Origin: CAZIRF01 sp964541755
GTDB lineage: Bacteria > Spirochaetota > Spirochaetia > Treponematales > Breznakiellaceae
Length of the DNA stretch: 64,000 bases
Direction of reading: 5' to 3'
NCBI GenBank assembly: GCA_964541755.1
Contig: CAZIRF010000011.1
Span: 12,106-76,105 of the forward strand
Part shown: piece by piece, positions 36,457-46,287 of the stretch
How the letters are laid out: each line of letters begins with the position of its first letter
How positions within the stretch are numbered: the stretch's first letter is position 1
The notes under the pieces: generated by a model
The model's database searches: none
What the model was told of the DNA's origin: nothing
Seen by the model: only the letters and a program-made list of their open reading frames with translations
Made by a program: the position numbers and the translations under genes

Positions 36457-38741
36457 CAGCGTACCCGCTCCTTTCGCGCGGTATACCGCTGTTCTTCCCG
36501 CTGCTGCGCATTGGAAGAGAGCCGATTTACATCGACAATGAGCGCCACCGTCCCGTCTCCCAGAATGGTTGCACCGGAAAGGCCCTCCGATTGACGGAAC
36601 ATGCGACCGAGGGGTTTTATAACAGTCTGATAGTCCCCTATCACCTGATCCACCACAAAACCACAGCGTGTATCGAGTGCGTTCACAACCACAATCTGCT
36701 CAATTTCCGGGGTTTCTCCGGGGACCTCGAAGAGTTCGCGAATCGAGACAAAGGGCAACACTTCTTGCCGGTATGAGAGTATATCCCGACCGGAACCATC
36801 CCGGGTGATTTCGCTGCGCTTGTGTTCGAGACAGCCATCGACGGTCGCCAGCGGGATAACGAAATACTCGCGATCAATACGCACCAGCAGACCATCAATA
36901 ATTGCCAGTGTAAGGGGGATCTTGAGGGTAACCGTCGTCCCCTTTCCCGGGGAAGAATCGACCGAGACCGCCCCTCCAAGGTTGTCAATCTCGCGTTTGA
37001 CAACATCCATGCCAACCCCTCTGCCGGAAACACTCGTTACAGCCTTTGCGGTCGAGAAGCCGGGGGCAAAGATGAGGGGATAGAGCTCTTCGGGGCTCAA
37101 GGTGGCACCGGCGGGGATGAGCCCGCGTTCAACAGCATTCGCCTGTATCCTCAAGGCGTCCAAACCCGCCCCATCATCCTGTATCTCGATAAGAACATGT
37201 GCCCCGGAATGGCGGGCAGAGAGGCGTACCGTCCCCTGTGGCGGCTTTCCGGCCGCGATCCGGACCTCGGGCGACTCGATGCCATGATCGACACTGTTAC
37301 GGATGATGTGGACGAGCGGGTCGTTGAGACGCTCGATAACGGTCTTGTCCAGTTCGGTCTCGGCTCCGAAGGTTTCCAACTCGATCGTTTTGCCCAGGTC
37401 TGTCGAAAGATCGCGTACAACCCGCCGGAAGCGGGAAAAGGTAGTGCCGATGGGCAGCATGCGAATACTCATCGTATTGTCACGCAACTGATCCACCAAG
37501 CGCTCAAGCTGCTCGGCAATTTGGGTAAGCGAGGCATCCTGTACCGTCGAGGCCGTCTGGAAGAGTCGGGCCTGGAGGGTTACGAGCTCACCGACCAAAT
37601 CCACCAATTCGTCAAGCTTTTCGCTGGCCACACGGATACTGGAAGTCTGTATCTCCGGAGCAGCTCCCCGTTCACGTACTTTCTTGAGGTGTTCCTGCTC
37701 CTCGAGAGCACTGCGAATTTGGTCTTCGGTGGCTACTTTTTCCTCTACAAGGAGCTCCCCGATCTTTTTCCGGCTCCCCATAAGGCTCTGGATATGTTCG
37801 GCACTGGTTATGCCGCGCTCTACCAGTATCTCGCCAATACGCTTGGTACCCGCTGTATCATTGGGAATACGGGCAATGGAAAGTTCCCCCGAACCCTCGA
37901 CAAAGATGAAAATGTCGCGAATATCGTCTTCGCCATGAGATGTCGTCAGGGTTATGTCCCACCCCACATAGCAGCGTTCCGGGTCGATGGCAGACAGGGG
38001 TGGCACCGTCCCGCAAAGGGGAACGATCGAGACCGTCCCCAAACTGCGCAATTCATCGAGCAAAAGCAACGGTTTCGTTCCATTGAGAAAGACATCGGAT
38101 TCGGGGACAAAGTGGATACGCCAGAAGGAAAGCTCCCCCTCATCGACAGGGGCAGCATCGCTCGACGCACCGTCGCTCGACACACCGTCGCCCGACGCAC
38201 CGTCGCCCGACGCACCGTCGCTCAAACAGGTTTCCGTCTCTGGCGAATGATCCAAGGGGAGTTTTCCACGCCCCTCTTCAACAGCAGGAGAGACAGTATC
38301 CCTGTCGCCAGAGAGCGAAAGAGGGGGTAGTTCTGCGAGTTGTGCCGTTTCCTCGTCATGGGCTTCCCTCCTTCGGGCGACATGTTCCTTGAAGCGCGTA
38401 ACCAGGGACTCTGTGAGCCCCGAAAAATCTTCATCGCTCTTGTCCAACATCGCACTTACCAAGTCCCGGGCTTCGAGCGTTAGGTCAATGAGGGCACGAT
38501 CGGCGACAAAAGCCCCCTCTCTAAGGAGGTCCATAACCGACTCCACTTCATGGGTAAAGCGGGAAATGGTATCAAAGCCAAACATGGCCGACGACCCCTT
38601 AATGGTATGCATGGTGCGGAAAACCGCACTGATCACTTCCATGTCCCGGGGGTGCTCCTCCAACTCGAGGAGGGTGTTCTCCAGATTGGCCAGGAGTTCT
38701 ACCGCCTCTTCGCGAAAGGCATCCTTGAATTTGTCAATCAT
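36456..38741 (-). CDS. cheA: Chemotaxis histidine kinase CheA with inserted repeat domain
   Basis: A 761-residue CheA. The P1 HPt domain has the phosphorylated His in FRTMHTIKGSSAMFGF (about 48). An acidic linker at about 175-200 contains DGASS/DGASG repeats. A CheA-type regulatory region (LLLLDELRSLGTVSI to CYVGWDITLTT) follows. Residues of about 300-352 hold two MshEN-like units, RIGEILVERGITSAE and KIGELLVEEKVATED. Then come the P3 dimerisation domain (EKLDELVDLVGELVTLQARL), the P4 ATPase (HIIRNSVDHGIESPEV, GRGVGMDVVKREIDNLGG) and the P5 CheW-like domain. It is coupled to an upstream STAS gene and downstream cheR, and should phosphorylate CheY and CheB. Confidence 0.94.
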   Translation of the reverse strand: MIDKFKDAFREEAVELLANLENTLLELEEHPRDMEVISAVFRTMHTIKGSSAMFGFDTISRFTHEVESVMDLLREGAFVADRALIDLTLEARDLVSAMLDKSDEDFSGLTESLVTRFKEHVARRREAHDEETAQLAELPPLSLSGDRDTVSPAVEEGRGKLPLDHSPETETCLSDGASGDGASGDGVSSDGASSDAAPVDEGELSFWRIHFVPESDVFLNGTKPLLLLDELRSLGTVSIVPLCGTVPPLSAIDPERCYVGWDITLTTSHGEDDIRDIFIFVEGSGELSIARIPNDTAGTKRIGEILVERGITSAEHIQSLMGSRKKIGELLVEEKVATEDQIRSALEEQEHLKKVRERGAAPEIQTSSIRVASEKLDELVDLVGELVTLQARLFQTASTVQDASLTQIAEQLERLVDQLRDNTMSIRMLPIGTTFSRFRRVVRDLSTDLGKTIELETFGAETELDKTVIERLNDPLVHIIRNSVDHGIESPEVRIAAGKPPQGTVRLSARHSGAHVLIEIQDDGAGLDALRIQANAVERGLIPAGATLSPEELYPLIFAPGFSTAKAVTSVSGRGVGMDVVKREIDNLGGAVSVDSSPGKGTTVTLKIPLTLAIIDGLLVRIDREYFVIPLATVDGCLEHKRSEITRDGSGRDILSYRQEVLPFVSIRELFEVPGETPEIEQIVVVNALDTRCGFVVDQVIGDYQTVIKPLGRMFRQSEGLSGATILGDGTVALIVDVNRLSSNAQQREEQRYTARKERVR
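38158..38217. repeat. 15-bp tandem repeat in cheA
   Basis: Four in-frame 15-bp units (TCGCYCGACRCACCG) encode the DGASS/DGASG linker after the P1 domain. Unit number can change without breaking the frame and would alter linker length only. Confidence 0.85.
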
Positions 38742-39091
38742 TTGTCATCCATCCTGTCGGGAGAAAAACCAAAAACGAGGGCTTCCTGCGCGCGCGCATT
38801 GTCATCGCCACCGGGCAAAAAACCGGCAATGACAAAGACACGCAAGAGCTCCGGTTTGAAGGTCCCGGTCAAGTGAAAACTCTTTCCCCGTTCGCGAGCC
38901 TCGAGGGCCGCCGAACGGATCAGTTGTATGACCGAAAGATCTACCGAATCGAGCATCGAAACACTCAAGACAAGCTGTTGTGCCCCCTCGAGACCATCCA
39001 GAAGCTCTTGTTTCAAGGCCTTTACCCTGTCAATACCAAGCGTTCCTTCCCAGGTTATGACTTTGACCGGTACTACTGTGCTGCTTGCCAT
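38738..39091 (-). CDS. STAS-domain protein at the head of the che operon
   Basis: About 117 residues of a single STAS domain: TWEGTLGIDRVKALKQELLDGLEGAQQLVLSVSMLDSVDLSVIQLIRSAALEARERGKSFHLTG. STAS proteins act as anti-sigma antagonists or as partners in signalling scaffolds. The usual phosphorylatable Ser/Thr position is DSVDLS. GGGGGG before the ATG at 39091 fixes the start; the longer open frame lacks one. It overlaps cheA by 4 bp and is likely the first gene of the operon. Confidence 0.83.
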   Translation of the reverse strand: MASSTVVPVKVITWEGTLGIDRVKALKQELLDGLEGAQQLVLSVSMLDSVDLSVIQLIRSAALEARERGKSFHLTGTFKPELLRVFVIAGFLPGGDDNARAQEALVFGFSPDRMDDK

Positions 39092-39196
39092 TAATACCCC
39101 CCCTTCAGTATAGACATTGGGGAAAAAATGACAAGAAATACCCGATTTAGACAGTGACTCGAAGGCCTCTTGCAAAAACTGGCTGTGAAAACCGCC

Positions 39197-41026
39197 TTAA
39201 AGGAAATCGGAAGATTGCAGGGAAAACGGAATACGGATTAGGGCTTCGAGGTATCCGGCGGTGCGTCGCTTTATCCGCAAAGCGACAATCCCGAACCCCC
39301 GCTCCTTGTCCCGGGAAAAATCCACGATAGACAGGCTGTCCCGTTCCGATATTCCTGTTTCATCGGCTATGGAACCGGAGAGAACCCGTGACACCTGATA
39401 TTCGGGGGCAAAAACGCCGGAACCGGACCAGCCCAGGAACAGACCCAAGATGGGCCCGAGAGCTCGCTCACGAGAATCCAGTCGTGCGAGTTCTTCAACG
39501 GGCTGTTCGGGGCGTTTCTGCAAGGCGAGCAGACGCCGGGACCCATCGGCAAAATCAATACGGACGAGCTCTCCGGGGCGACTGGCAAAGAGTACATCCT
39601 GCGCGGCGACGATACCGCCCGATCGCGGCAGGGGAACACCCCCAACAGCCGTAATGAAAGAGCCCGCCTCAACCAGCTGCGAAGCCGCCGGGGATGAAGG
39701 GGTTACATAAACGCATTCAAGGCCACGGGCAGATTCATGGAGAGCCACACCCAACCAAGGGCGCGAGACCCCCCCCCCCTCCAAGAGGGCCGGAAGGGCC
39801 ATGCGAAGGCGGGTTGCGGGCACGGCAAAATTCAAGCCTTGGAAACTGGGCACACCGGCAAAGACAACACCAGCCAAACGCCCCGAACGATCGACGGCGG
39901 GTCCGCCGGAATTCCCCTGATTGACCGCCGCATCCAACTGGAATACATCGCCAAGCTGCAAGAGGCGCCGTTTGCTCGCCGACACAATACCCTGTGTTAC
40001 GGTTTTTTCAAGTCCGGCGGGAGACCCTATAGCCAGAAGATCGGAACCGACAAGGGGATCGGCGGCATCGAGAACCGAATACACATACGGGGTCGGGATA
40101 TCCGCCTGAAGAAGGGCGAGATCCATAAGGGGATCCCATCCAATGACACGGGCGGGGATGCGGGGGCCGGTTGATTCTGCGGTTCGTACATAGAGGCGGG
40201 CATATCCTTCGTAGCCAGGGTCAACAAGGCTCTCGATCACATGGTGGTTGGTCACCATAAGCCCGTCCGAGGAGACAAAAAAGGCCGAACCGATAACCCG
40301 GTCGAGACTCGCATTCCCCTGCTCGATTTTGAGGCCGCGATCGACCCAGACGGTTACAACACCGTCAATCATATCGGCGGGCGAGAGCGCTTCCCCGGCC
40401 CAAGCGAGGTCCCCGGGATCGAGCGCCAGACGGGCAGGAGAAGAAGATTCAAGCTGATTGAGGAACCAGGCGGCCGTCCCCCGCTCCTTTCGTGCGACTG
40501 CGCGCACGAAGAAGCTTGCAAGGAGGTCATCGGGTACGGGGGCTAGTGCGTGTGCTTCCCGCACCCGAAGGGATGCGAGCAGGTAGCGATTTTCCGCCAG
40601 GTCATCCCCTGCCGCCATAAGGAGTATATCCCGATAAGTCCCGCTCGCTGCCGGCAGTGCGGCCGCAGCCACAGAGCGGGACAGCGAGAGGGCACGTGAC
40701 CAATCTTTCTTCCCGATGGCCTCTGCAAGAGCCGTCTGCATGGATTCCGCGGCCATATCTGCCAATCGGTCCCGCTCCTCATTGGACCGGCGATCCTCAT
40801 CCTCCTCATGGGCGAGATAACGCCAGTCAAAGCGCCCAATGGCGTGAATGGCAGCCTCGGGATCAGTGGAAATGAGGGCCTCAATATCGGACAACTGGAT
40901 ATCCGCGAAGGAGGCAGGGGGATCGAGTCGGCGAAGAGCCTCTTCCCCCGACACACAGGCAACAAGAGAAAGAACAATACTGAATGACAGTACAGTGCAA
41001 ACCTTATGCAAAAAGATAAACCTCAT
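39197..41026 (-). CDS. HtrA-like secreted lipoprotein serine protease
   Basis: About 609 residues. The N-terminal signal ends in a lipobox-like LSLVACVSG, so it is probably a lipoprotein. A helical region at about 35-215 precedes a trypsin-like domain with the triad histidine in VTNHHVIESL (about 262), aspartate in DPLMDLALLQADI (about 305) and serine in AAVNQGNSGGPAVDRSG (about 370), followed by a PDZ-like domain (WLGVALHESARGLECVYV). It likely handles misfolded envelope proteins. The ATG at 41026 overlaps the upstream stop by 4 bp and follows GAGGTGG. The upstream TTG is less likely. The long N-terminal helical domain is unlike classical DegP. Confidence 0.86.
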   Translation of the reverse strand: MRFIFLHKVCTVLSFSIVLSLVACVSGEEALRRLDPPASFADIQLSDIEALISTDPEAAIHAIGRFDWRYLAHEEDEDRRSNEERDRLADMAAESMQTALAEAIGKKDWSRALSLSRSVAAAALPAASGTYRDILLMAAGDDLAENRYLLASLRVREAHALAPVPDDLLASFFVRAVARKERGTAAWFLNQLESSSPARLALDPGDLAWAGEALSPADMIDGVVTVWVDRGLKIEQGNASLDRVIGSAFFVSSDGLMVTNHHVIESLVDPGYEGYARLYVRTAESTGPRIPARVIGWDPLMDLALLQADIPTPYVYSVLDAADPLVGSDLLAIGSPAGLEKTVTQGIVSASKRRLLQLGDVFQLDAAVNQGNSGGPAVDRSGRLAGVVFAGVPSFQGLNFAVPATRLRMALPALLEGGGVSRPWLGVALHESARGLECVYVTPSSPAASQLVEAGSFITAVGGVPLPRSGGIVAAQDVLFASRPGELVRIDFADGSRRLLALQKRPEQPVEELARLDSRERALGPILGLFLGWSGSGVFAPEYQVSRVLSGSIADETGISERDSLSIVDFSRDKERGFGIVALRIKRRTAGYLEALIRIPFSLQSSDFL

Positions 41027-42798
41027 GGGGCATCCACCTCTATCCAACGCCCATCGCCCTCGTAATCGGCTTGAACAGAGCGAAGGGGCGGGCGCACGCC
41101 GTAGACAGGATCGGCGGTGGCATCAACATCCGGACGCGCCCCTGCCAGAGCGTCTTGACCATCCGGGTTCTCAAGGGGCGCGTACAGACGGCGCAATTCA
41201 AAATGCCCATCCCCATCGAGATCCAGCTCCTCGCTATGCAACACCCCCTCATCAAAAAAGCGTCTGAGGACAATGCGCCCTTCGCGTTCTTCTACGGCTG
41301 CGACAGGGCGTCCCGCAGCAAGGGTCACCCGCTCAAGGGTTTCCGGAAGCCCCCAGCCCTCGCGCTCGATCTCTGAAGCATGGGCACGCACAAAAGAGTC
41401 TGTTGGAAGGATAAAGGGTGCCATGGCACGGGGCAGAGCCCAGAGGCCGGCACACCATGGCTCTTCCCGGTGCGAGAAAAGGCTCCAGGACACCGTGTGG
41501 CGTGGATAGCGGGCCAGGTACTCTGCAGTCCCGCTTGTTGAGAGAAAGGGGTATTGATCCCATTGTATGCTCATGAGAGGGGCTTCGGCATCCCCTGTTC
41601 CCGAAAGATTTTCCCGAGGAGAGAGGGCGGCATACATATCCCCCGCAAGGATTTCGGTGCGCGTCGGCAGATTATCAGCATAGACCGTCTTGACATCGAC
41701 GATACGATCGGCATTCCGATCCAAAGACAGGGATACAAGGCGCCCATTTTCGATATGGAGCTCGAGTGGGGACGCGGGCCCCCAACCGCTTGTACGATTA
41801 AGGATACCGCTATAAGAGGTTAAAGAGGCCCGAAAGAGCCTACGCTCCGCGTCATCGCGCAAGAGGCGCCACAGGGTATCGATATCTTCAATTGCAATGG
41901 GGCCACGGGAGTTGTCAAAAAAGAGGGAAATGGCATCGGCCCCCACAACGGCCCCGACATCCAGGGCACCCAGAATGGCTTTGGCATCGCGACAGCCCGC
42001 CTGGAGAGAACGGGCAGAAAGCTCGCGGCGATGAATAAAGTCGCGGGTAAAAAGAGCGGCACGCCACAGAAACCCCGGATCGTCCTGTGCGAAAAAGTCC
42101 AGGCGGGAGAGAACCCGATCGACGAGGGCATACACCTGCAGTTCGAGGGGAACGCGGGCACAGGCATCGAGAATAAGACGGGCGAGCTCGGGTGAATCGG
42201 GAAACTGTTCAAGGGCCGCGCGACTGCGATCCAGGTTCTCTTTCAATGGATACAGGGCCATGTTTGCTTCGAGATCCATGACAAGGCGTTCATGCGAAAG
42301 AGGAAGCCCCTCGAGGGCTTCCAAGACATCGCGATAACGCCCCATGGCAAAAAACACCCGGGCCCGTTCCTCGTTGAGGGCTTCCCGCGAAAAATCGAGA
42401 AAGACCCCGGTTCGCAAGGCGTGGTCCTGTAGGGCAAGGACGTCCAGACGCGAGTGCCCGGCGCGCTCCTTGAGGCGGGCCAGGAGTGCGGGTATGTCGG
42501 AAAGGGAAGAAGCCCAATCCATGCCGGCTTCCAAGATGTGGATGGCCTCATCGGTATTGCCGCGTGCGAGGGCTTTTTGCGCGTGATCCCGATAGCGAAT
42601 GGCGATGCGAAGATCCATATCCGTGCGAAGTCCCTCTTGGGCGTATACGGCCACAAGGGTAAAGCAGAAAAGAAAGAGAAGCCCGACACGGCACAAGAGC
42701 CTTCGGCTCGTTGAAGGGCAGGGGGAGAAGACCGCGTTCGGATCAGCGATACGGTGTTCGCTCGTGCAATGAATATGCGTGGCCTCCCCCCTCATCAT
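41023..42798 (-). CDS. Uncharacterised secreted TPR-like protein
   Basis: A 591-residue protein I do not recognise as a named family. A signal sequence (LLCRVGLLFLFCFTLVAVYAQ, about 34-54) is followed by helical repeats of TPR character (AIRYRDHAQKALARGNTDEAIHILEAG, NEERARVFFAMGRYRDVLEAL). The second half resembles the repeated short segments of beta-structured envelope proteins (LELHIENGRLVSLSLDRNADRIVDVK, HSEELDLDGDGHFELRRLY). The start overlaps nothing but lies just after ftsH, with GGAGG in the ftsH 3' end. It is translationally coupled (ATGA) to the downstream HtrA-like protease, so the two probably act together at the cell envelope. Confidence 0.7.
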   Translation of the reverse strand: MMRGEATHIHCTSEHRIADPNAVFSPCPSTSRRLLCRVGLLFLFCFTLVAVYAQEGLRTDMDLRIAIRYRDHAQKALARGNTDEAIHILEAGMDWASSLSDIPALLARLKERAGHSRLDVLALQDHALRTGVFLDFSREALNEERARVFFAMGRYRDVLEALEGLPLSHERLVMDLEANMALYPLKENLDRSRAALEQFPDSPELARLILDACARVPLELQVYALVDRVLSRLDFFAQDDPGFLWRAALFTRDFIHRRELSARSLQAGCRDAKAILGALDVGAVVGADAISLFFDNSRGPIAIEDIDTLWRLLRDDAERRLFRASLTSYSGILNRTSGWGPASPLELHIENGRLVSLSLDRNADRIVDVKTVYADNLPTRTEILAGDMYAALSPRENLSGTGDAEAPLMSIQWDQYPFLSTSGTAEYLARYPRHTVSWSLFSHREEPWCAGLWALPRAMAPFILPTDSFVRAHASEIEREGWGLPETLERVTLAAGRPVAAVEEREGRIVLRRFFDEGVLHSEELDLDGDGHFELRRLYAPLENPDGQDALAGARPDVDATADPVYGVRPPLRSVQADYEGDGRWIEVDAP

Positions 42799-42799
42799 C

Positions 42800-44680
42800 C
42801 TAGACCTCCAGGGCTACCGTGCTCTCCCGGGCGGGAAAGCCCAACAGCTCGCGTACATCGTTATCCAAAAGGGTCTCGCGCAGAATAAGGGCCTCGGCAA
42901 GGGCTTCAAGCTTGTCCCGCTGCTTCTCCAGAATAACTCTGGCCCGTTCACGGCAACGATCGAGTATGCCATGGACCGCCTCGTCAATACGCCGGGCGGT
43001 CTCCTCGCTGTAGTCCTTGTGGCGGGCAATTTCCTTGCCGATAAAAATAGGCTCCTCTTCCTGCCCGAATGCAACCGGCCCCAAATCGTCGGCCATCCCC
43101 CACTCGCAAACCATGCGGCGGGCAAAATCGGTCGCCTGTTGAAGGTCCTGTTTCGTCCCGGTCGTGGTCTCGTTGTAAAAGAGTTTTTCGGCCAACCAGC
43201 CGCCATATGTAATACTGATTCGATCCTCTATCCAGCCGCGCCGACGGCTGTAGCTGTCTTCATCGGGTAGCGACATGGCAAGCCCCAGGGCCCGCCCATG
43301 CGGAACGATGGTAACCTTGTGCAGGGGGTCTGCGTTGTCGAGGAAGTAGTGCAAAAGGGCGTGCCCGGCCTCGTGATAGGCTGTCATGCGGCGCTCTTTC
43401 TCGGAAATAACCATGGACTTGCGCGCAACACCCATGAGTATCTTGTCACGGGCCTCTTCAAAGTCGGCCATGGAGACCATTTCGGCATCATTTCGGGCGG
43501 CGAAGAGGGCGGCCTCGTTGACGAGGTTTGCCAGATCCGCGCCACTGGTGCCGGGAGTCGCCTTGGCAATACGAACGAGATCTGCCGCATTGTCGAGGGG
43601 AATCTTCTCTGCATGAATGCGCAGAATGGCCTCGCGCTCCTTGACGTCCGGCATGGCCACGACGACCTGGCGGTCGAAGCGCCCGGGGCGCAGTAGGGCC
43701 GGATCGAGGACATCGGGGCGATTGGTCGCCGCGAGGATGATGACCCCGTCTTTCGAATCAAAGCCGTCCATCTCGACGAGCATCTGGTTGAGGGTCTGTT
43801 CGCGTTCATCATGGCCGCCACCGTATCCGGCGCCGCGGGTTCGCCCTACGGCATCGAGCTCATCGATAAAGATGATACAGGGGGCACTGCGGCGCCCCTG
43901 CTCGAAGAGGTCGCGTACACGACTGGCTCCCACGCCCACAAACATTTCGACAAAGTCCGACCCGGACATGTGGAAGTAGTTGACTCCGGCCTCACCGGCT
44001 ACCGCCTTGGCGAGGAGGGTCTTCCCCGTACCGGGCATACCCACGAGAAGCACACCCTTGGGAATGCGTGCCCCCATCTTGATGTACTTCTGGGGATTCT
44101 TGAGGAAGTGGACCACTTCTTCAAGTTCATACTTTGCCTCTTCCTGGCCGGCGACATCGGCAAAGGTAATCTTCTTGTTTGAGTCGATATAACGCTTTGC
44201 CTTGCTCTTGCCAAACTGGAAGGCCTGTTTGCCGCCACCCTGGGCCTGACGCATCATCAAGAAGAAAAAGGCAAAGAGGACGAGCCAAGGGACTAGTTGC
44301 AGGACAATCTGCATGAAGGGCACCGCAGCCTTGCCGCCGGCAATCTTCACACCCTTCTCTTCCAAGCGGGAGAGAAGGGTCAAATCCGTGTATGGAATAC
44401 GGGAACGAAAGGGGACGAGCTCTCCACCGGAGCTTCTCAAGCTGCCCTCTACCAGTTCATTGTCCAGTATTTTTACCGCATCCACTTCCCCGCGATCCAA
44501 GTGCGTCGTAAAGGCACTCCAGGAAATATCCCTGGCCGTCTGGGAATCACTGCGGAAAAAATAGATCCCGAAAAGCACAAGTACCACAACGAGAAAGATG
44601 AGACTGAAACGCCCACCCAGACGCCCATTCGACGGGCCGCCTGCAGGAGGCTTTGGCATTTGATCCTTGGGTTCGTTCAA
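42800..44680 (-). CDS. ftsH: ATP-dependent membrane zinc metalloprotease FtsH
   Basis: A 626-residue FtsH of normal length. It has two transmembrane helices (about 27-45 and 130-155), the AAA Walker A in [22 protein letters not shown], Walker B in [12 protein letters not shown], the second region of homology [20 protein letters not shown], and the zinc site in [14 protein letters not shown] (about 435). It degrades membrane and regulatory proteins. The start is a TTG with GGGGGA 6 bp upstream. It lies 57 bp after tilS and is followed directly by the TPR-like and HtrA-like genes, suggesting a protein quality-control operon. Confidence 0.97.
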   Translation of the reverse strand: MNEPKDQMPKPPAGGPSNGRLGGRFSLIFLVVVLVLFGIYFFRSDSQTARDISWSAFTTHLDRGEVDAVKILDNELVEGSLRSSGGELVPFRSRIPYTDLTLLSRLEEKGVKIAGGKAAVPFMQIVLQLVPWLVLFAFFFLMMRQAQGGGKQAFQFGKSKAKRYIDSNKKITFADVAGQEEAKYELEEVVHFLKNPQKYIKMGARIPKGVLLVGMPGTGKTLLAKAVAGEAGVNYFHMSGSDFVEMFVGVGASRVRDLFEQGRRSAPCIIFIDELDAVGRTRGAGYGGGHDEREQTLNQMLVEMDGFDSKDGVIILAATNRPDVLDPALLRPGRFDRQVVVAMPDVKEREAILRIHAEKIPLDNAADLVRIAKATPGTSGADLANLVNEAALFAARNDAEMVSMADFEEARDKILMGVARKSMVISEKERRMTAYHEAGHALLHYFLDNADPLHKVTIVPHGRALGLAMSLPDEDSYSRRRGWIEDRISITYGGWLAEKLFYNETTTGTKQDLQQATDFARRMVCEWGMADDLGPVAFGQEEEPIFIGKEIARHKDYSEETARRIDEAVHGILDRCRERARVILEKQRDKLEALAEALILRETLLDNDVRELLGFPARESTVALEV

Positions 44681-44737
44681 TGTAATCCCCCGATACGTAT
44701 TGAGACCACGACAAAAATCGCGGTCTTGTGTGTGTTT

Positions 44738-46153
44738 TTATGGAGCGGTATCGCTGCAATCTTGCGCCGCCGCCCCCGCCATCATCGGCGAAGCCGCGGG
44801 TAGCACGGTACAGCAATACATCCCCTTGGAGTGTACCCGTTCTGTCGAAAGGTGAACAGTGATTTTTGCACCCTTTCGTACAAAAGCCCCCTCACGGCCA
44901 CCAATATCACGCCATTGCACATCAAGTTCACCCCTTTTGGGGCCACTTTCAATAGCCAAAGCAATTGGCAGATCCACCCAAACGGCCCCGGACTCCCCGG
45001 TGTCTATCTTCGAGAGTCGCAGGACAAGACCTTCCAAGGAGTACCAACCGGGAGCAGAAACCTGCGCATGAAAAGAGCGGTGAACCGTCTCCTTGGGCGC
45101 CAAAACAAGCCGGCCATTGCCACACGTCAAAAGGCAGGGACCCAAGTCGCAGGTCCCCCCGGGAAGCGATGCAAAGCGGCGAACAACCGCACGGCGCGGC
45201 ACCCGGGGAAGGGGCGCTGCCAGGCGATCGGGCGACGCAGAAGCCCGCGCGGCCCCCGGCAGGGCCATCAGCATATCCACCCCTTTGAATATAAAGGCCT
45301 CGCGAGAAAGAAGCGAGAGATTCATAAAGGCTGATAGCTCCACCGCCAGGGCAGGCCCTTCGTCCCGGGGCTCCCAGTGCGGGGGCCCATCGAGCCTTTC
45401 GGAAATATCACGGGCAACGAGGGCCTGTGTTTCGCCAAAGGCCTCGAGCCCCCCCCGCCAAAAGGGGAACTCGGCGTCGAGCAGGGGAATGAGCCGATGC
45501 CGGATGCGATTGCGCAGGAAGAGTGTATCGCGGTTACTGGGATCCTCGCACCAAGACTGCCCCAGAGCCCCCAGCCAGGACTCGATATCGCTGCGACTGG
45601 TTTCAATGAGGGGACGCAGCAGGGGCGGATCGCACAGGGGAAGCGGCACCAAGCCCTCCGGGCCGGCTCCACGCAGAACGCGCAAAAGAAGCCCCTCCAG
45701 ACGGTCATTCAGGTTATGGGCCAGGACGATCCAGACGCGGGAAGAGGCGGGCAATGCGGCGAGCAGCTCCTCGCGTCGACGAGCCAGCGCCCGATGTCGT
45801 CGATCCCGGGCAAGCGCTTCAAGGCTGTCCCCCGTCTCGCGAGCCTGTTCGGCAAGGCTTCCGGGGGCGATATGAACGACCGCAAGAGGAACAGTGCATG
45901 CGGTACAGAGTTCACGGACAAAAGTCTCTTCATGTACCGCTTCTTCACGGCTGCGAAGGCCATGATCAATGTGCAGGCAAGACAAGCGGGAGGGAGTGTC
46001 TGCGAAAAGGGTCGCCATGACACGCAGAAGGGCCGTCGAGTCGGCCCCGCCGGAAACCGCCAACAAGAAATGATCCCCCTTTTCCACAAAGGGCTCGATG
46101 AGAGCATTGATGTTGTCGGGGAAGGCCCGGCCCATATCCCGCGGGGTACCCAC
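44738..46153 (-). CDS. tilS: tRNA(Ile)-lysidine synthetase
   Basis: About 471 residues. The PP-loop ATPase motif LLAVSGGADSTALLRV near the N-terminus and LSCLHIDHGLRSREEAVHEETFVRELC, HNLNDRLEGLLLRVLRGAGPEGLVPL, SRSDIESWLGALGQSWCEDPSN and LRNRIRHRLIPLL are TilS hallmarks. It makes lysidine at C34 of tRNA-Ile(CAU). The long open frame begins upstream, but AGGAGG places the start at GTG 46153; two ATG alternatives lie at 46168 and 46216. It precedes ftsH, a common gene order. Confidence 0.92.
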   Translation of the reverse strand: MGTPRDMGRAFPDNINALIEPFVEKGDHFLLAVSGGADSTALLRVMATLFADTPSRLSCLHIDHGLRSREEAVHEETFVRELCTACTVPLAVVHIAPGSLAEQARETGDSLEALARDRRHRALARRREELLAALPASSRVWIVLAHNLNDRLEGLLLRVLRGAGPEGLVPLPLCDPPLLRPLIETSRSDIESWLGALGQSWCEDPSNRDTLFLRNRIRHRLIPLLDAEFPFWRGGLEAFGETQALVARDISERLDGPPHWEPRDEGPALAVELSAFMNLSLLSREAFIFKGVDMLMALPGAARASASPDRLAAPLPRVPRRAVVRRFASLPGGTCDLGPCLLTCGNGRLVLAPKETVHRSFHAQVSAPGWYSLEGLVLRLSKIDTGESGAVWVDLPIALAIESGPKRGELDVQWRDIGGREGAFVRKGAKITVHLSTERVHSKGMYCCTVLPAASPMMAGAAAQDCSDTAP

Positions 46154-46287
46154 ACTCGCCTCCTGCATGCAAAAAACAAAGGGCCCGGCTGCACAAAAGG
46201 TACAGCGGGCCCTCATTTCCCCCCACTTACAGGGGACAAGAAAAATCTCTTTCCACACGGCCGCCAAACGGCAGCCGATACAGCCGT

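Noticed and set aside
36822..38330. Plus-strand open frame of 502 codons opposite cheA
   Set aside because: No recognisable domain and no ribosome site; the minus strand encodes a full CheA.
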